This document shows, in pieces, positions 17,964 through 26,100 of a stretch of DNA of 64,000 nt. Below the pieces are notes generated by a model. That model saw nothing but the letters and a program-made list of their open reading frames with translations, searched no databases and was not told the DNA's origin. The DNA comes from Hymenobacter cyanobacteriorum (GTDB lineage: Bacteria > Bacteroidota > Bacteroidia > Cytophagales > Hymenobacteraceae). Numbering within the stretch: position 1 is the stretch's first letter; every line of letters starts with the position of its first letter. The stretch covers positions 558,001 through 622,000 of the forward strand of contig NZ_JALBGC010000004.1 of NCBI RefSeq assembly GCF_022631375.1, written 5' to 3'. Made by a program: the position numbers and the translations under genes.

Positions 17964-20900
17964 TTAAAAGCCAATGTTGAAGCCCAAAGTGTAGGTGCGG
18001 GCCTGGCCGACGGAGTTGCGGTCGACCCCGGCACCGGTGTTGCTGCCGCCGTTTGTCGAAATTTCGGGGTCGATGCCCGAGTATTTCGTCAGCAGGAAGG
18101 CGTTCTGGACCTGCGCGTAGAGCCGGGCGTTGGCAACGTTCAGGCGGGAGAGGAAGGTCGGGGCAAAAGTGTAGCCCAGCGATACCTGCCGCAACCGGGC
18201 AAAGTCGCCTTTCTCCACGTTCGACGACATTACGATGGCCGAGCCGTTCGACACGTTGTCGCCGTACACGACGCGGGGCCACAGCGCGTTGGTGTTTTCA
18301 GCCGTCCAGTGGTTCTTGATGTCGGTTTGGTTGTTCCAGAAGCGCTGGTCGTGCAGGCCGGCCTTCGTGCCGTTGTAGATGTAATTGCCGCCCGAAAACT
18401 GCACGAACACGCCCAGGTCGAGGAAACGGTAGCGGAACGTGTTGTCGACGCCGCCGTACCACTTGGGCAGCACCGGGCCGTAGTAGATGCCGTCGGCGAG
18501 CTGGTTGGGGGCGCTGGCGGGCTTGCCATCGAGGGTGGTCCAGCCCGAACCCAGGTGCTCGTACTGCACCACCGTGCCGTCGGCCTTCTGCAGCATGCGG
18601 CGGCCGTTGGCCGGGTTCACGCCCAGCGAGGGAACGGCCAGGATTTCGCCCACCGAATGGCCCACCTGGGTGTAGTTGGCCGTTTCGAGGCCCGACGTAG
18701 CCGTCGGAATGCGCTGCCCGTCAAAGGCCAGCTGCAGCACTTCGTTCTTCAGCGTCGTAACGTTGCCGCTCACCGTCCAGCTGAAGTTGGTGCCCTGGAT
18801 TGCGTTGAAGCGCAGGTTCAGTTCGATGCCCGTGTTCTGCATCGAGCCCACGTTGGAGAAAATCGCGTTGCCCACGGTGCCGGGGCCAGAACCGGTGTTC
18901 GGAATACCCTTCGACGGGGCCTGGGGCACGCTCAGAATCACGCCATCGACCAGGTTGCGGTAGTAGGCGAAATCACCCGTGAGGCGGTCCTGCAGGAAGC
19001 CGAAGGACAAGCCCACATCGGTCTTTTTGCTGGTTTCCCAGGTCAGGTTGGAGTTGCCGGCGTTGGCGAAAAACAGCGTGGCATTCGGGCCATATAGGGA
19101 GGAGCCGTAAGTCTGGAGCGACACGTAGGGGTCGATGCCCTGGTTGTTGCCCACGTTGCCGTAACTGCCGGTTATTTTCAGGAAGGAGAATGCCTGGGCA
19201 AACGACGAGTTTTTCCAGAAATCTTCTTCCGACACCACGTATCCCAGCGAGGCCCCGTAGAAGTTGCCGTACTTCTTGGCGAAGGCCGAGTAGCCGTCAC
19301 GCCGCACATTCAACGTAGCTAGGTACTTGCGGCTGAAATTGTAGTTGAGGCGGCCGAAAAACGACACCAGGTAATCGGCGCCCTGGTAGTTGCCATCGGC
19401 GGTGATGTTGGTGAAGTTGCCTTCGTAGGTGGTGAAGTACGGGTCAGCCACCGAAGTGCGCGAAGCGCCCCAGCGCACGATGTTGGTGTTCTGCTGTTCG
19501 TTGCCCAGCAGCACCGACAGGTTGTGCTTCTCCCCAAAGGTGTGGTCGTATTGGATGGTGTTTTGCCAGTTCCAGCGCTTGTTGGTGCGGTAGTAGTTGG
19601 CGGCCAGGCCCTGCGTCGAAAAGCCGTCGCCGGCCAGGGCCGTGTAGAAGGTTTTGTCTTCGAGCGAAATGCTGTTCACCCCGTAGTTGGTGCGCAGGTT
19701 CAGGCCCTTCACCAGTTCCAAGTTGGCGTACACACTGCCCTGAATCTCGTTGCCGTCGGAATGGAAGTAGTTGTAGGTCAGGTCAACGAGCGGGTTGTAG
19801 TAGCCCGGCAGCAGGGGCGCGCCGGTCGTCGGGTTGATGTTGGGACCCGGGCCGACGCCGGCCCCGCTGGTGTTGAAGCTGCCATCGGGATTGTAGGGAG
19901 CGATGTTGGGCGGCAGCACCAGCGGCAGGCGGCCCAGGCCGGCCGTGCCGAAGGCACCGCTGGCCACCGAGCCCGAGTTGGGCGAAGAGTTGTGGGTGTT
20001 GGAATACGCCACGCGCATACCCACCGTGAGCGGATTGAACAGCTTATGGTCGATGTTCATGCGGGCCGAAACGCGTTCGAAATCGTTGCGCACCAGCATG
20101 CCCTGCTGCTTCGAATAGCCTACCGACGAGTAGAAGCTCGTTTTTTCGTTGCCTCCCGAAAAGTTCAGGTTGTGCGTTTGCGAAAAGCCCGTGCGGTAGA
20201 TGTAGTCGTACCAGCGCGTGTCGGCGGTGACGCCATTGGCATCCGTTGCCTTAAAGCCCTCAATGTTGGTAGCGGCCGCCCCAACCGAAGCCCGGTTGGC
20301 GTTCAGGTTGCGCACGGCCTCGTTTTTCACGGCAATGTAGTCCTGCGCGTTCAGCACGTCGTACAGGCGTACGGGTTTCGACCAGCCTACCCAGGTATCG
20401 TAGCTGAGGTGGCTCTGGCCCTTCTTGCCTTTTTTGGTGGTCACCAGAATCACGCCCCCGGCGGCCCGCGAGCCGTAGATGGCCGTCGACGAAGCATCTT
20501 TCAGCACTTCCATGCTCTCGATGTCGGCCGGGTTCAGGTTGCTGAGCGGGTTGTTGGGCACGCTGCCCACGGCCGAGGTATTGCCGCTGTAGGCCGGAAT
20601 CCCGTCAATCACCACCAGCGGTGCCGAGCTCAGGTTGATGGAGTTGGTGCCGCGCACCCGAATAACGGGCGGGTTGTTGAGCACGCCGTTGGGGGTGGTG
20701 ATGTTCACGCCCGGAGCCCGGCCCTGCAGGGCCTGGTCGAAGCTTTGCACCGGAGAAGTGGCAATTTCCTTGCCCGTGATGGTGGCCACGTTGCCCGTGA
20801 GGTCGCGCCGCAGCTGGGTGCCGTAGCCCACCACTACCACTTCGTCGAGGCCGGTTGATGCGGCGGTCAGCGTGACGTTGATAACGGACTGTTCGCCAAC

Positions 20901-21155
20901 CGTTACTTCCTTTTTATCATAACCCACAAACGAAAACACCAGGGTTGTGCTCGTGGCCGGCACAGCCAGCGAATACTGGCCGTTGGCATCGGTCGAGGTG
21001 CCCTGATTGCCACCTTTCACAATAACGGTTGCGCCCGGGATGGACCCTCCGTCAGCAGCTTTCACAGTACCGCTAACCGTACGGTTTTGCGCGTGCAGGC
21101 CATGCACCCCAAGGGCAAAGACCCAAAAAAAGAGAAAAAGTAGATGTTTTCGCAT
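17964..21155 (-). CDS. SusC/RagA family TonB-linked outer membrane transporter (pair 2)
   Basis: The 1063-residue form starting at 21155 begins with a strong signal peptide (MRKHLLFLFFWVFALG to LHAQ). A further upstream ATG at 21341 would place 62 residues before it and is rejected. A regulatory-like beta domain (VSGTVKAADGGSIPGATV), a plug containing DEVVVVGYGTQLRRDLTG and the SusC signature SLSSAPLVVIDGIPAYSG, and a large barrel follow. A Gly/Pro-rich loop (about residues 425-450) lies in an extracellular region. It works with the downstream SusD lipoprotein to import an unknown substrate. Confidence 0.94.
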   Translation of the reverse strand: MRKHLLFLFFWVFALGVHGLHAQNRTVSGTVKAADGGSIPGATVIVKGGNQGTSTDANGQYSLAVPATSTTLVFSFVGYDKKEVTVGEQSVINVTLTAASTGLDEVVVVGYGTQLRRDLTGNVATITGKEIATSPVQSFDQALQGRAPGVNITTPNGVLNNPPVIRVRGTNSINLSSAPLVVIDGIPAYSGNTSAVGSVPNNPLSNLNPADIESMEVLKDASSTAIYGSRAAGGVILVTTKKGKKGQSHLSYDTWVGWSKPVRLYDVLNAQDYIAVKNEAVRNLNANRASVGAAATNIEGFKATDANGVTADTRWYDYIYRTGFSQTHNLNFSGGNEKTSFYSSVGYSKQQGMLVRNDFERVSARMNIDHKLFNPLTVGMRVAYSNTHNSSPNSGSVASGAFGTAGLGRLPLVLPPNIAPYNPDGSFNTSGAGVGPGPNINPTTGAPLLPGYYNPLVDLTYNYFHSDGNEIQGSVYANLELVKGLNLRTNYGVNSISLEDKTFYTALAGDGFSTQGLAANYYRTNKRWNWQNTIQYDHTFGEKHNLSVLLGNEQQNTNIVRWGASRTSVADPYFTTYEGNFTNITADGNYQGADYLVSFFGRLNYNFSRKYLATLNVRRDGYSAFAKKYGNFYGASLGYVVSEEDFWKNSSFAQAFSFLKITGSYGNVGNNQGIDPYVSLQTYGSSLYGPNATLFFANAGNSNLTWETSKKTDVGLSFGFLQDRLTGDFAYYRNLVDGVILSVPQAPSKGIPNTGSGPGTVGNAIFSNVGSMQNTGIELNLRFNAIQGTNFSWTVSGNVTTLKNEVLQLAFDGQRIPTATSGLETANYTQVGHSVGEILAVPSLGVNPANGRRMLQKADGTVVQYEHLGSGWTTLDGKPASAPNQLADGIYYGPVLPKWYGGVDNTFRYRFLDLGVFVQFSGGNYIYNGTKAGLHDQRFWNNQTDIKNHWTAENTNALWPRVVYGDNVSNGSAIVMSSNVEKGDFARLRQVSLGYTFAPTFLSRLNVANARLYAQVQNAFLLTKYSGIDPEISTNGGSNTGAGVDRNSVGQARTYTLGFNIGF

Positions 21156-21363
21156 AGTATTTGGTGGGGGTTGGTGAAAAAACGGTGTATGCAGCGGGCA
21201 ATATATAAGCAAACCGCACGTAGATAAGCAGCCAGTGGCTGAATAGGGTACAATATGCCGGTAAAAGGTGCCAATTAGCAGGTTAATGGCTTTCGATAGG
21301 GTGATGCCGCCCGGTTCAGAATTGCATATCGAAGTGTTCATGCTAGCGGTAAAGCGTAGCTAC

Positions 21364-21432
21364 CCGGCAGGGTCAAGCACCAAAAGGCCCCGAAGCATTG
21401 CTTCGGGGCCTTTTGGTGCTTGACCCTGCCGG
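21364..21432. terminator. 34-bp perfect stem with 1-base loop
   Basis: Arms 21364-21397 and 21399-21432 are perfect reverse complements around a single T. The inner stem (AAGGCCCCGAAGC) and T-run make it a strong terminator for the DUF4394 gene on the minus strand. It stands upstream of the pair-2 susC leader. Such a nearly complete palindrome is unusually long for a plain terminator. Confidence 0.8.
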
Positions 21433-21461
21433 CGCATCAGCGCCGGGGCTTGGCTGGCAGT

Positions 21462-23447
21462 CTACTCCAGCATCAGTTGGCGACTGGCAGTCGCCTGGCC
21501 GTTCACGCTCAGGCGCATAGTGTAAAGGCCGGTGCGAAGTGCGTCGGCTTCCCAGCGCAGGGTGTTGGGCCCGGCTGCCAGCTGCCCAGCGACCGTGGTG
21601 GCCACCCGGCGGCCCATGGCATCGTACACGTCAAGTTGCACGCGGCCTGCCTGGGCCAGCGCAAAAACGACGTTGGTTTGGCGGGTAGTCGGGTTCGGGT
21701 AGAGGCCGAAGCCGGTGGCGAGGTCGGCGCGCTCGCGCACGGCCGTAGCCACGCCGCCGGAGCCGGCTACGGCGATGTCGCGGGCTGCCAGGCCGTTGCC
21801 GATGGCGCCCACCAGCGTTGTTGCGCCGGTAGTCAGGTTCACGGTGTAAAGGTTGGTGCTGGTGGCAGTGCCGGGGTTGGCCACCAGGTAGGCTGTGTTG
21901 GTGCCAGCTGCCGACGAGTAGATGTCCAGGTCGAGGCTGGGGGTGGTGGTATTGGCTACGATGCCCGTAGCGCCCACGGTGGCCAGTACCCCGGTGTTGG
22001 GGGCGCTCTGGGTAGCGAGGATGTTCAGGCCCAGGTCGTAGTTGTAAAGGGTCGTGGTGGCGGCGGTAGTCCCGGCCACGCTGTTGGTGTAGGCCGAGGC
22101 CCCGATGTTGGGCGTAGCGGCGGCGTTGGCGTCGGTGGTGGCGTAGGCCAGCTGGGTATCGGTGGCGGCTACGGTGCCATCAACCGGGTTGAGGCGGAAG
22201 TTGGCGCGGTTGCCCGACGTTACCCGAATGCGGTCGACCGTGGGGTTAAAGTCGAACCCAACCTTGCCCGTGCCCAGCGCCAGGGCAATGGGCGTGGCAT
22301 TCACGGCCGTGGCCACGCCGGTGAGGTTATTCAGCGAGTACAGCGTGTAGGTCTGGGCCGTGGCGTTGTAGCCCAGTGCGTATAGGGTGTTGGTGGCCGG
22401 CCGAATGTCGAGCCCTACCAGGGTCTGAGCGGCATCGACGCCGGTGATGCCAACGGAAGTGCGAATCAGGCCCACCTGGCCCGTATCGAATGTAAGCAGG
22501 TTGGTGCCGGCCAGCGCGTAGGCCAGCTGCCCGGTGATGGCCGGCAAGGTAGCTGGCCGGCTGATGGCGAAGGCAATATCGGTCACCAGCGTGCCGGCCG
22601 GGCCCACGGTGCCCACGGCCGTCATGTTGGCACCGGTAATGAAGTCCAGGGTGTAAAGCTGCGTGGTGGGGGCAGCCGTGGTGCCGGTGGCAATGGTCAG
22701 GTAAGCGCCGTTGGTGCGGGCCGTGGGGTCGAAATAAATGTCGAGGTCGGTGGCCAGGGCCGTGGCCGTATTCACCGTAAGAGCCGTGCGGCTGTTAAGC
22801 GTACCGTTGTTCGGCGGGTCCTGGGTGGTGTAGCGGCTATTGGCTTCGTCGATGTCGTAGAGCACCGTAGTAGTGGCCCCGATAAAGGAGTTTCCGTAGG
22901 CCACCGCGCCTACGCCGGGCGTTTGGGCAGCGTTGGCATCGGTAGTGGCGTAGGCCAGGTTGGTATCGGTGGCGGCAACGGCCCCGTTGTTGGGGTTGAG
23001 GCGGAAATTGCTGTTGTTGCTGCCCGTCACCCGAATGCGGTCCACGGTGGGGTTAAAGTCGAAACCGATGCGGTTAAGCACCGTGCCTAGGTTCAGCGTG
23101 ATAGCCCCGCCCACGGTCGTCAGGGCACCGGTGGTGGGGTTCAAGGTATAGAGCTGCGCCTGGGTGCCGGTGGCAGTATAGCCCAGTGCAAACAGCTGGC
23201 CGGTGTTGGGGCGGGTGTCGAGCCCCACCAGCGTTTGTCCGGTTGCAAGGCCCGTAATGGGCACCGTGGCCGTAAAAGTGCCCGGGGCCGTGGCCTGAAA
23301 CGTGGCCAGGCTGCTAACCGCGCCGGCGGTACTCACCAGGCCGTAAACGGTTTGGGCCTGGGCCGCAGCCGCCGAAAGCCCCAGCGCGGCCAGTCCCAGC
23401 AGGGTGCGGCGCAGGGCAGCAGGGTAGAAAGTAGTTTTCCGAAGCAT
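21462..23447 (-). CDS. DUF4394 repeat protein with T9SS type A sorting domain
   Basis: The 661-residue precursor has a signal peptide (to AAAQAQ) and two tandem copies of a DUF4394-like unit. Both carry the same landmarks: QTLVGLD then RP, LFALGY or LYALGY, VGFDFNPTVDRIRV or IGFDFNPTVDRIRV, NFRLNP, and VAATDT then LAYATTDANAA. The C-terminus from about residue 585 is a T9SS type A sorting domain: GLYPNPTTRQTNVVF, LDVYDAMGRRV, LRTGLYTMRL and a final lysine-poor strand. It should be exported by Sec and then by the T9SS to the cell surface or medium. Its function is unknown, and the ordered repeats suggest a beta-propeller-like adhesin or scaffold. Confidence 0.88.
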   Translation of the reverse strand: MLRKTTFYPAALRRTLLGLAALGLSAAAAQAQTVYGLVSTAGAVSSLATFQATAPGTFTATVPITGLATGQTLVGLDTRPNTGQLFALGYTATGTQAQLYTLNPTTGALTTVGGAITLNLGTVLNRIGFDFNPTVDRIRVTGSNNSNFRLNPNNGAVAATDTNLAYATTDANAAQTPGVGAVAYGNSFIGATTTVLYDIDEANSRYTTQDPPNNGTLNSRTALTVNTATALATDLDIYFDPTARTNGAYLTIATGTTAAPTTQLYTLDFITGANMTAVGTVGPAGTLVTDIAFAISRPATLPAITGQLAYALAGTNLLTFDTGQVGLIRTSVGITGVDAAQTLVGLDIRPATNTLYALGYNATAQTYTLYSLNNLTGVATAVNATPIALALGTGKVGFDFNPTVDRIRVTSGNRANFRLNPVDGTVAATDTQLAYATTDANAAATPNIGASAYTNSVAGTTAATTTLYNYDLGLNILATQSAPNTGVLATVGATGIVANTTTPSLDLDIYSSAAGTNTAYLVANPGTATSTNLYTVNLTTGATTLVGAIGNGLAARDIAVAGSGGVATAVRERADLATGFGLYPNPTTRQTNVVFALAQAGRVQLDVYDAMGRRVATTVAGQLAAGPNTLRWEADALRTGLYTMRLSVNGQATASRQLMLE

Positions 23448-23629
23448 GCTTTTGGTAAGGTTAGGTGATGGAAATTAGCCTTCAGCGCCCACCCTTGGGC
23501 AGACTCCTTGCCTTGTCCTACGTCAATAGCCGGCCGAATGGATTCATCAGAAATTCATTTTAACTCGCTTTTAATTCCCTGATTTTCGGAAAGTAAGCTC
23601 CCCGCACACGCCGAATCCCACGAGTGGTG

Positions 23630-23664
23630 GGGCAAAAAAGAAGGGTGGCAGCCCACTGGCCACC
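23630..23664 (-). terminator. Terminator of the SDR gene
   Basis: On the minus strand a GC-rich hairpin (6-bp core 23644-23649 with 23659-23664, slightly extendable) is followed by a run of six T residues about 35 bases past the SDR stop. Confidence 0.65.
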
Positions 23665-23698
23665 ACCCCGAAGCAACCGCCAAAAATGGCTGTGCGCC

Positions 23699-24412
23699 CT
23701 ACCACGGCACGGCCTGGCCCTGCCACGTCACGAAGCTGCCGTTTTCTTCGGTGTGCAGCTGCTCGGCCAGCCGGATGATGCCGCGGGCCGAGTCGGCGGG
23801 CTCCTGGGTGGCGTGCTCACCGCCCATTTCGGTGCGCATCCAGCCGGGGTCCACGAGCACCGAAATCAGGCCCATGTGGCCGATTTCGGCGGCCAGGCTG
23901 CGCATGTACATGTTCAGGGCGGCTTTGCTGGCGCTGTAGTGGTAGGGGTCGCCGGTAGCTTTCCAGGTGAGGGAGCCCTGGCCCGACGAGATGCTGAGGA
24001 TGCGGCCCTTGCGGCCGGCCCGCAGCAGCGGCAGCAGCGCCTGCGACACCAGCAGCGGCCCGATGGCATTCACCTGCATGGTTTCCATGGCATCATCGTG
24101 GGTAAGCTGGCCCAGGCGCTGGTGGTCATCGCCCGAGCCGGCGTGCGGGTACACGCCGGCGTTGTTGATGAGAACATCGAGCGCCTCGGTGTGCTCTTGG
24201 GTGGTGGCCACGGCGGCATCAATCGAGGCCGCGCTGGTTACGTCGAGGGGCAACAGCACGAGGCGGTCGGCGTACTGCTGCTTCAGGGTTTGGAGCTCGG
24301 TGGCGGCGGCGGGCTGCCGGCAGGCAGCAAAAACCTGGTCGCCGCGCTCGAGGTACTGGCGGGTAAGCTCGAGGCCCAGGCCGCGGTTGGCTCCGGTGAT
24401 GAAAGCGCGCAT
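23699..24412 (-). CDS. SDR family NAD(P)-dependent oxidoreductase
   Basis: The 237-residue protein is a classical short-chain dehydrogenase/reductase. The nucleotide-binding motif TGANRGLG is at residues 6-13, followed by NNAG in the middle and the catalytic YSASK, with a serine in SISSGQG. It resembles the C-factor/sniffer-like carbonyl reductases that share the TGANRGLGLE start. The arginine in the turn after the second strand (AACRQP) suggests NADPH preference. The substrate is not predictable. The ATG at 24412 places the Rossmann motif at the usual position. A longer frame to 24544 adds a non-conserved leader and is not used. The gene is divergent from the GNAT gene. Confidence 0.85.
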   Translation of the reverse strand: MRAFITGANRGLGLELTRQYLERGDQVFAACRQPAAATELQTLKQQYADRLVLLPLDVTSAASIDAAVATTQEHTEALDVLINNAGVYPHAGSGDDHQRLGQLTHDDAMETMQVNAIGPLLVSQALLPLLRAGRKGRILSISSGQGSLTWKATGDPYHYSASKAALNMYMRSLAAEIGHMGLISVLVDPGWMRTEMGGEHATQEPADSARGIIRLAEQLHTEENGSFVTWQGQAVPW

Positions 24413-24546
24413 GTGTCTTTTACGGGATTGAGTTGGAACAACGGGTAAGCAAACGAATGCGCAGTTTACGCACAAAAGCGCGGTTGGCTCCCATCCAATC
24501 TTCTGCGCGGGCTGATTTGCGGTGGCATAGTTTTCTTGTGCCACTT

Positions 24547-25077
24547 ATGGAATACATCATCACTTCCCTCAGCGCGGCCGAAGCCCGCCCCCTACTGCCG
24601 CAGCTGTATGAGTTGCTGCGCGATGCCGTCGACTCGGGCGCCTCGGTTGGCTTCCTGCCACCGCTGCCTGCTGCCGAAGCCGACGAATACTGGCAGAGTG
24701 TCGTTGCGGCCATCGAGGCCGGGCACCGGGTGCTGCTGGTTGCCGAACAATCGGGCACCGGCGAACTGCTGGGCACCGTGCAACTCGACCTCGCTACCCG
24801 CCCCAACTCCCTGCTGCGCGCCGAAGTATCGAAACTGTTGGTGCACACGCAGGCACGTCGGCGGGGCGTGGCCCGCCAGCTGCTCGAAGCGCTGGAAGCC
24901 CAGGCGCGGCAATTGGGCCGCAGCACGCTGGTGCTCGATACGCGGCACGGCGACGGGGCCGAAGTTCTGTATCAGAACATGGGGTACCAATTTGTGGGAG
25001 CTATTCCGGCGTACTTCATCAACCACGACGGGTTGCCGCACGCCACGGCCGTGTATTATAAGCTGCTCGCCGATTGA
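24547..25077 (+). CDS. GNAT family N-acetyltransferase
   Basis: The 176-residue protein has the GNAT fold. Strand beta-4 is LGTVQLDLA, followed by EVSKLLVHTQARRRGVARQLLEALE, where RRRGVA is the acetyl-CoA pyrophosphate-binding loop (Q/RxxGxA). The last part, VLYQNMGYQFVGAIPAYF, is the usual C-terminal strand-helix. The acceptor substrate is unknown. The ATG at 24547 is chosen because the upstream in-frame sequence overlaps the divergent SDR promoter. TAGTTTTC at 24528-24535 may be a poor -7 box. Confidence 0.85.
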   Translation: MEYIITSLSAAEARPLLPQLYELLRDAVDSGASVGFLPPLPAAEADEYWQSVVAAIEAGHRVLLVAEQSGTGELLGTVQLDLATRPNSLLRAEVSKLLVHTQARRRGVARQLLEALEAQARQLGRSTLVLDTRHGDGAEVLYQNMGYQFVGAIPAYFINHDGLPHATAVYYKLLAD

Positions 25078-25153
25078 GTAAGCGGTTAAGTGGCATAGCA
25101 ACCATCAGCAGGGTTTGAGTATCCAGTCAACTCAATCCACTCAGTTTCCTGCG

Positions 25154-26008
25154 ATGCTTCTTCTTCGACTATTCACGCTGCTGGCTCTGCTAGCGGTTAG
25201 TTTTTTTCCTGCTTTTGCGCAGGACATCCTGCTCACCGGCCGCGTACAGGCTCAGGCCACCAAGGCAGCTATTCCCTTCGTCAACATCGGCATTAGAGGA
25301 AAAAATGTCGGCACCATTGCCGATGAGAATGGCGGCTTCTCGCTACGCATTCCGGCCCAACTGGCCCACGATACGCTCACGTTTTCAGCCGTTGGCTTTC
25401 AGGAGCAGTCCCGGGCCATCGCCGGTGCCCAGCAACACACCGTTGTTTTAGCCGAAAAGGCCACCGCGCTGAAAGAAATAGTGGTGCTGGGCCGCACCCC
25501 GAAAACGCGTCGTATCGGCACCACCACCCACAGTCCCGTAATCTGGGGCCAGGTGAGGGACCGGGAAACGCACGATATCCGGGAATTTGCGAAGCTTATT
25601 TCGCTGGGCAGCCGACCGGCGGAGCTGGTGCAGGCGCACATTTTCCTGCGCTACCCCACCGTCGATACCCTGGCGTTTCGGCTCAACTTCTACCGCGTCG
25701 CCGAGGGCCTGCCCGGCGAGCGACTTATCGAACAAGCCATTCTGGTGCGCACACCCATTGAAAACGGCTGGCTCACCATCGACCTCACCAAATACGACCT
25801 GCGGCTGCAAACGGACTTCTTCGTCGGTTTCGAGTTTTTGCCCGGCAAGGAACCGGCCGTCCCGGTTACGCAAAGCAAGTTTGCTCAGCCTATTTTCAGC
25901 TACGGCGGCCAGTTTGGGGGCGCGGCCATTTCGCGCAGCAGCAGCCTGGGCGCCTGGAAGCGGGAGCCGGGCGCTTCCCTGTCGGCGTACCTGACGGTGC
26001 GCCAATAA
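25154..26008 (+). CDS. Carboxypeptidase-regulatory-like domain envelope protein
   Basis: From the ATG at 25154 this 284-residue protein has a signal peptide (to PAFAQ). A CarboxypepD_reg-like beta-sandwich follows at about 22-105 (GRVQAQATKAAIPFVNIGIRG is the diagnostic opening, with GTIADENGGFSLRIP). A C-terminal domain of about 150 residues that I cannot name begins near KEIVVLGRTPKTRR. The first domain commonly fronts SusC and other surface proteins in Bacteroidota. An in-frame TTG at 25115 would add a polar leader before the signal peptide and is not preferred. It ends at a bidirectional terminator shared with the convergent nitrilase fusion gene. Confidence 0.75.
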   Translation: MLLLRLFTLLALLAVSFFPAFAQDILLTGRVQAQATKAAIPFVNIGIRGKNVGTIADENGGFSLRIPAQLAHDTLTFSAVGFQEQSRAIAGAQQHTVVLAEKATALKEIVVLGRTPKTRRIGTTTHSPVIWGQVRDRETHDIREFAKLISLGSRPAELVQAHIFLRYPTVDTLAFRLNFYRVAEGLPGERLIEQAILVRTPIENGWLTIDLTKYDLRLQTDFFVGFEFLPGKEPAVPVTQSKFAQPIFSYGGQFGGAAISRSSSLGAWKREPGASLSAYLTVRQ

Positions 26009-26042
26009 GCAGCCGCGTCCACCGCACCAGTTTGCCGCAACC

Positions 26043-26076
26043 AAAAAAGCGCGGCCATGTAAGTGGCCGCGCTTTT
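26043..26076. terminator. Bidirectional terminator
   Basis: A 13-bp stem (26045-26057 with 26064-26076) with a 6-base loop has A and T runs at its base. It lies between two convergent genes. Confidence 0.85.
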
Positions 26077-26100
26077 CGCAACTATATATTGTTTAGTTGG

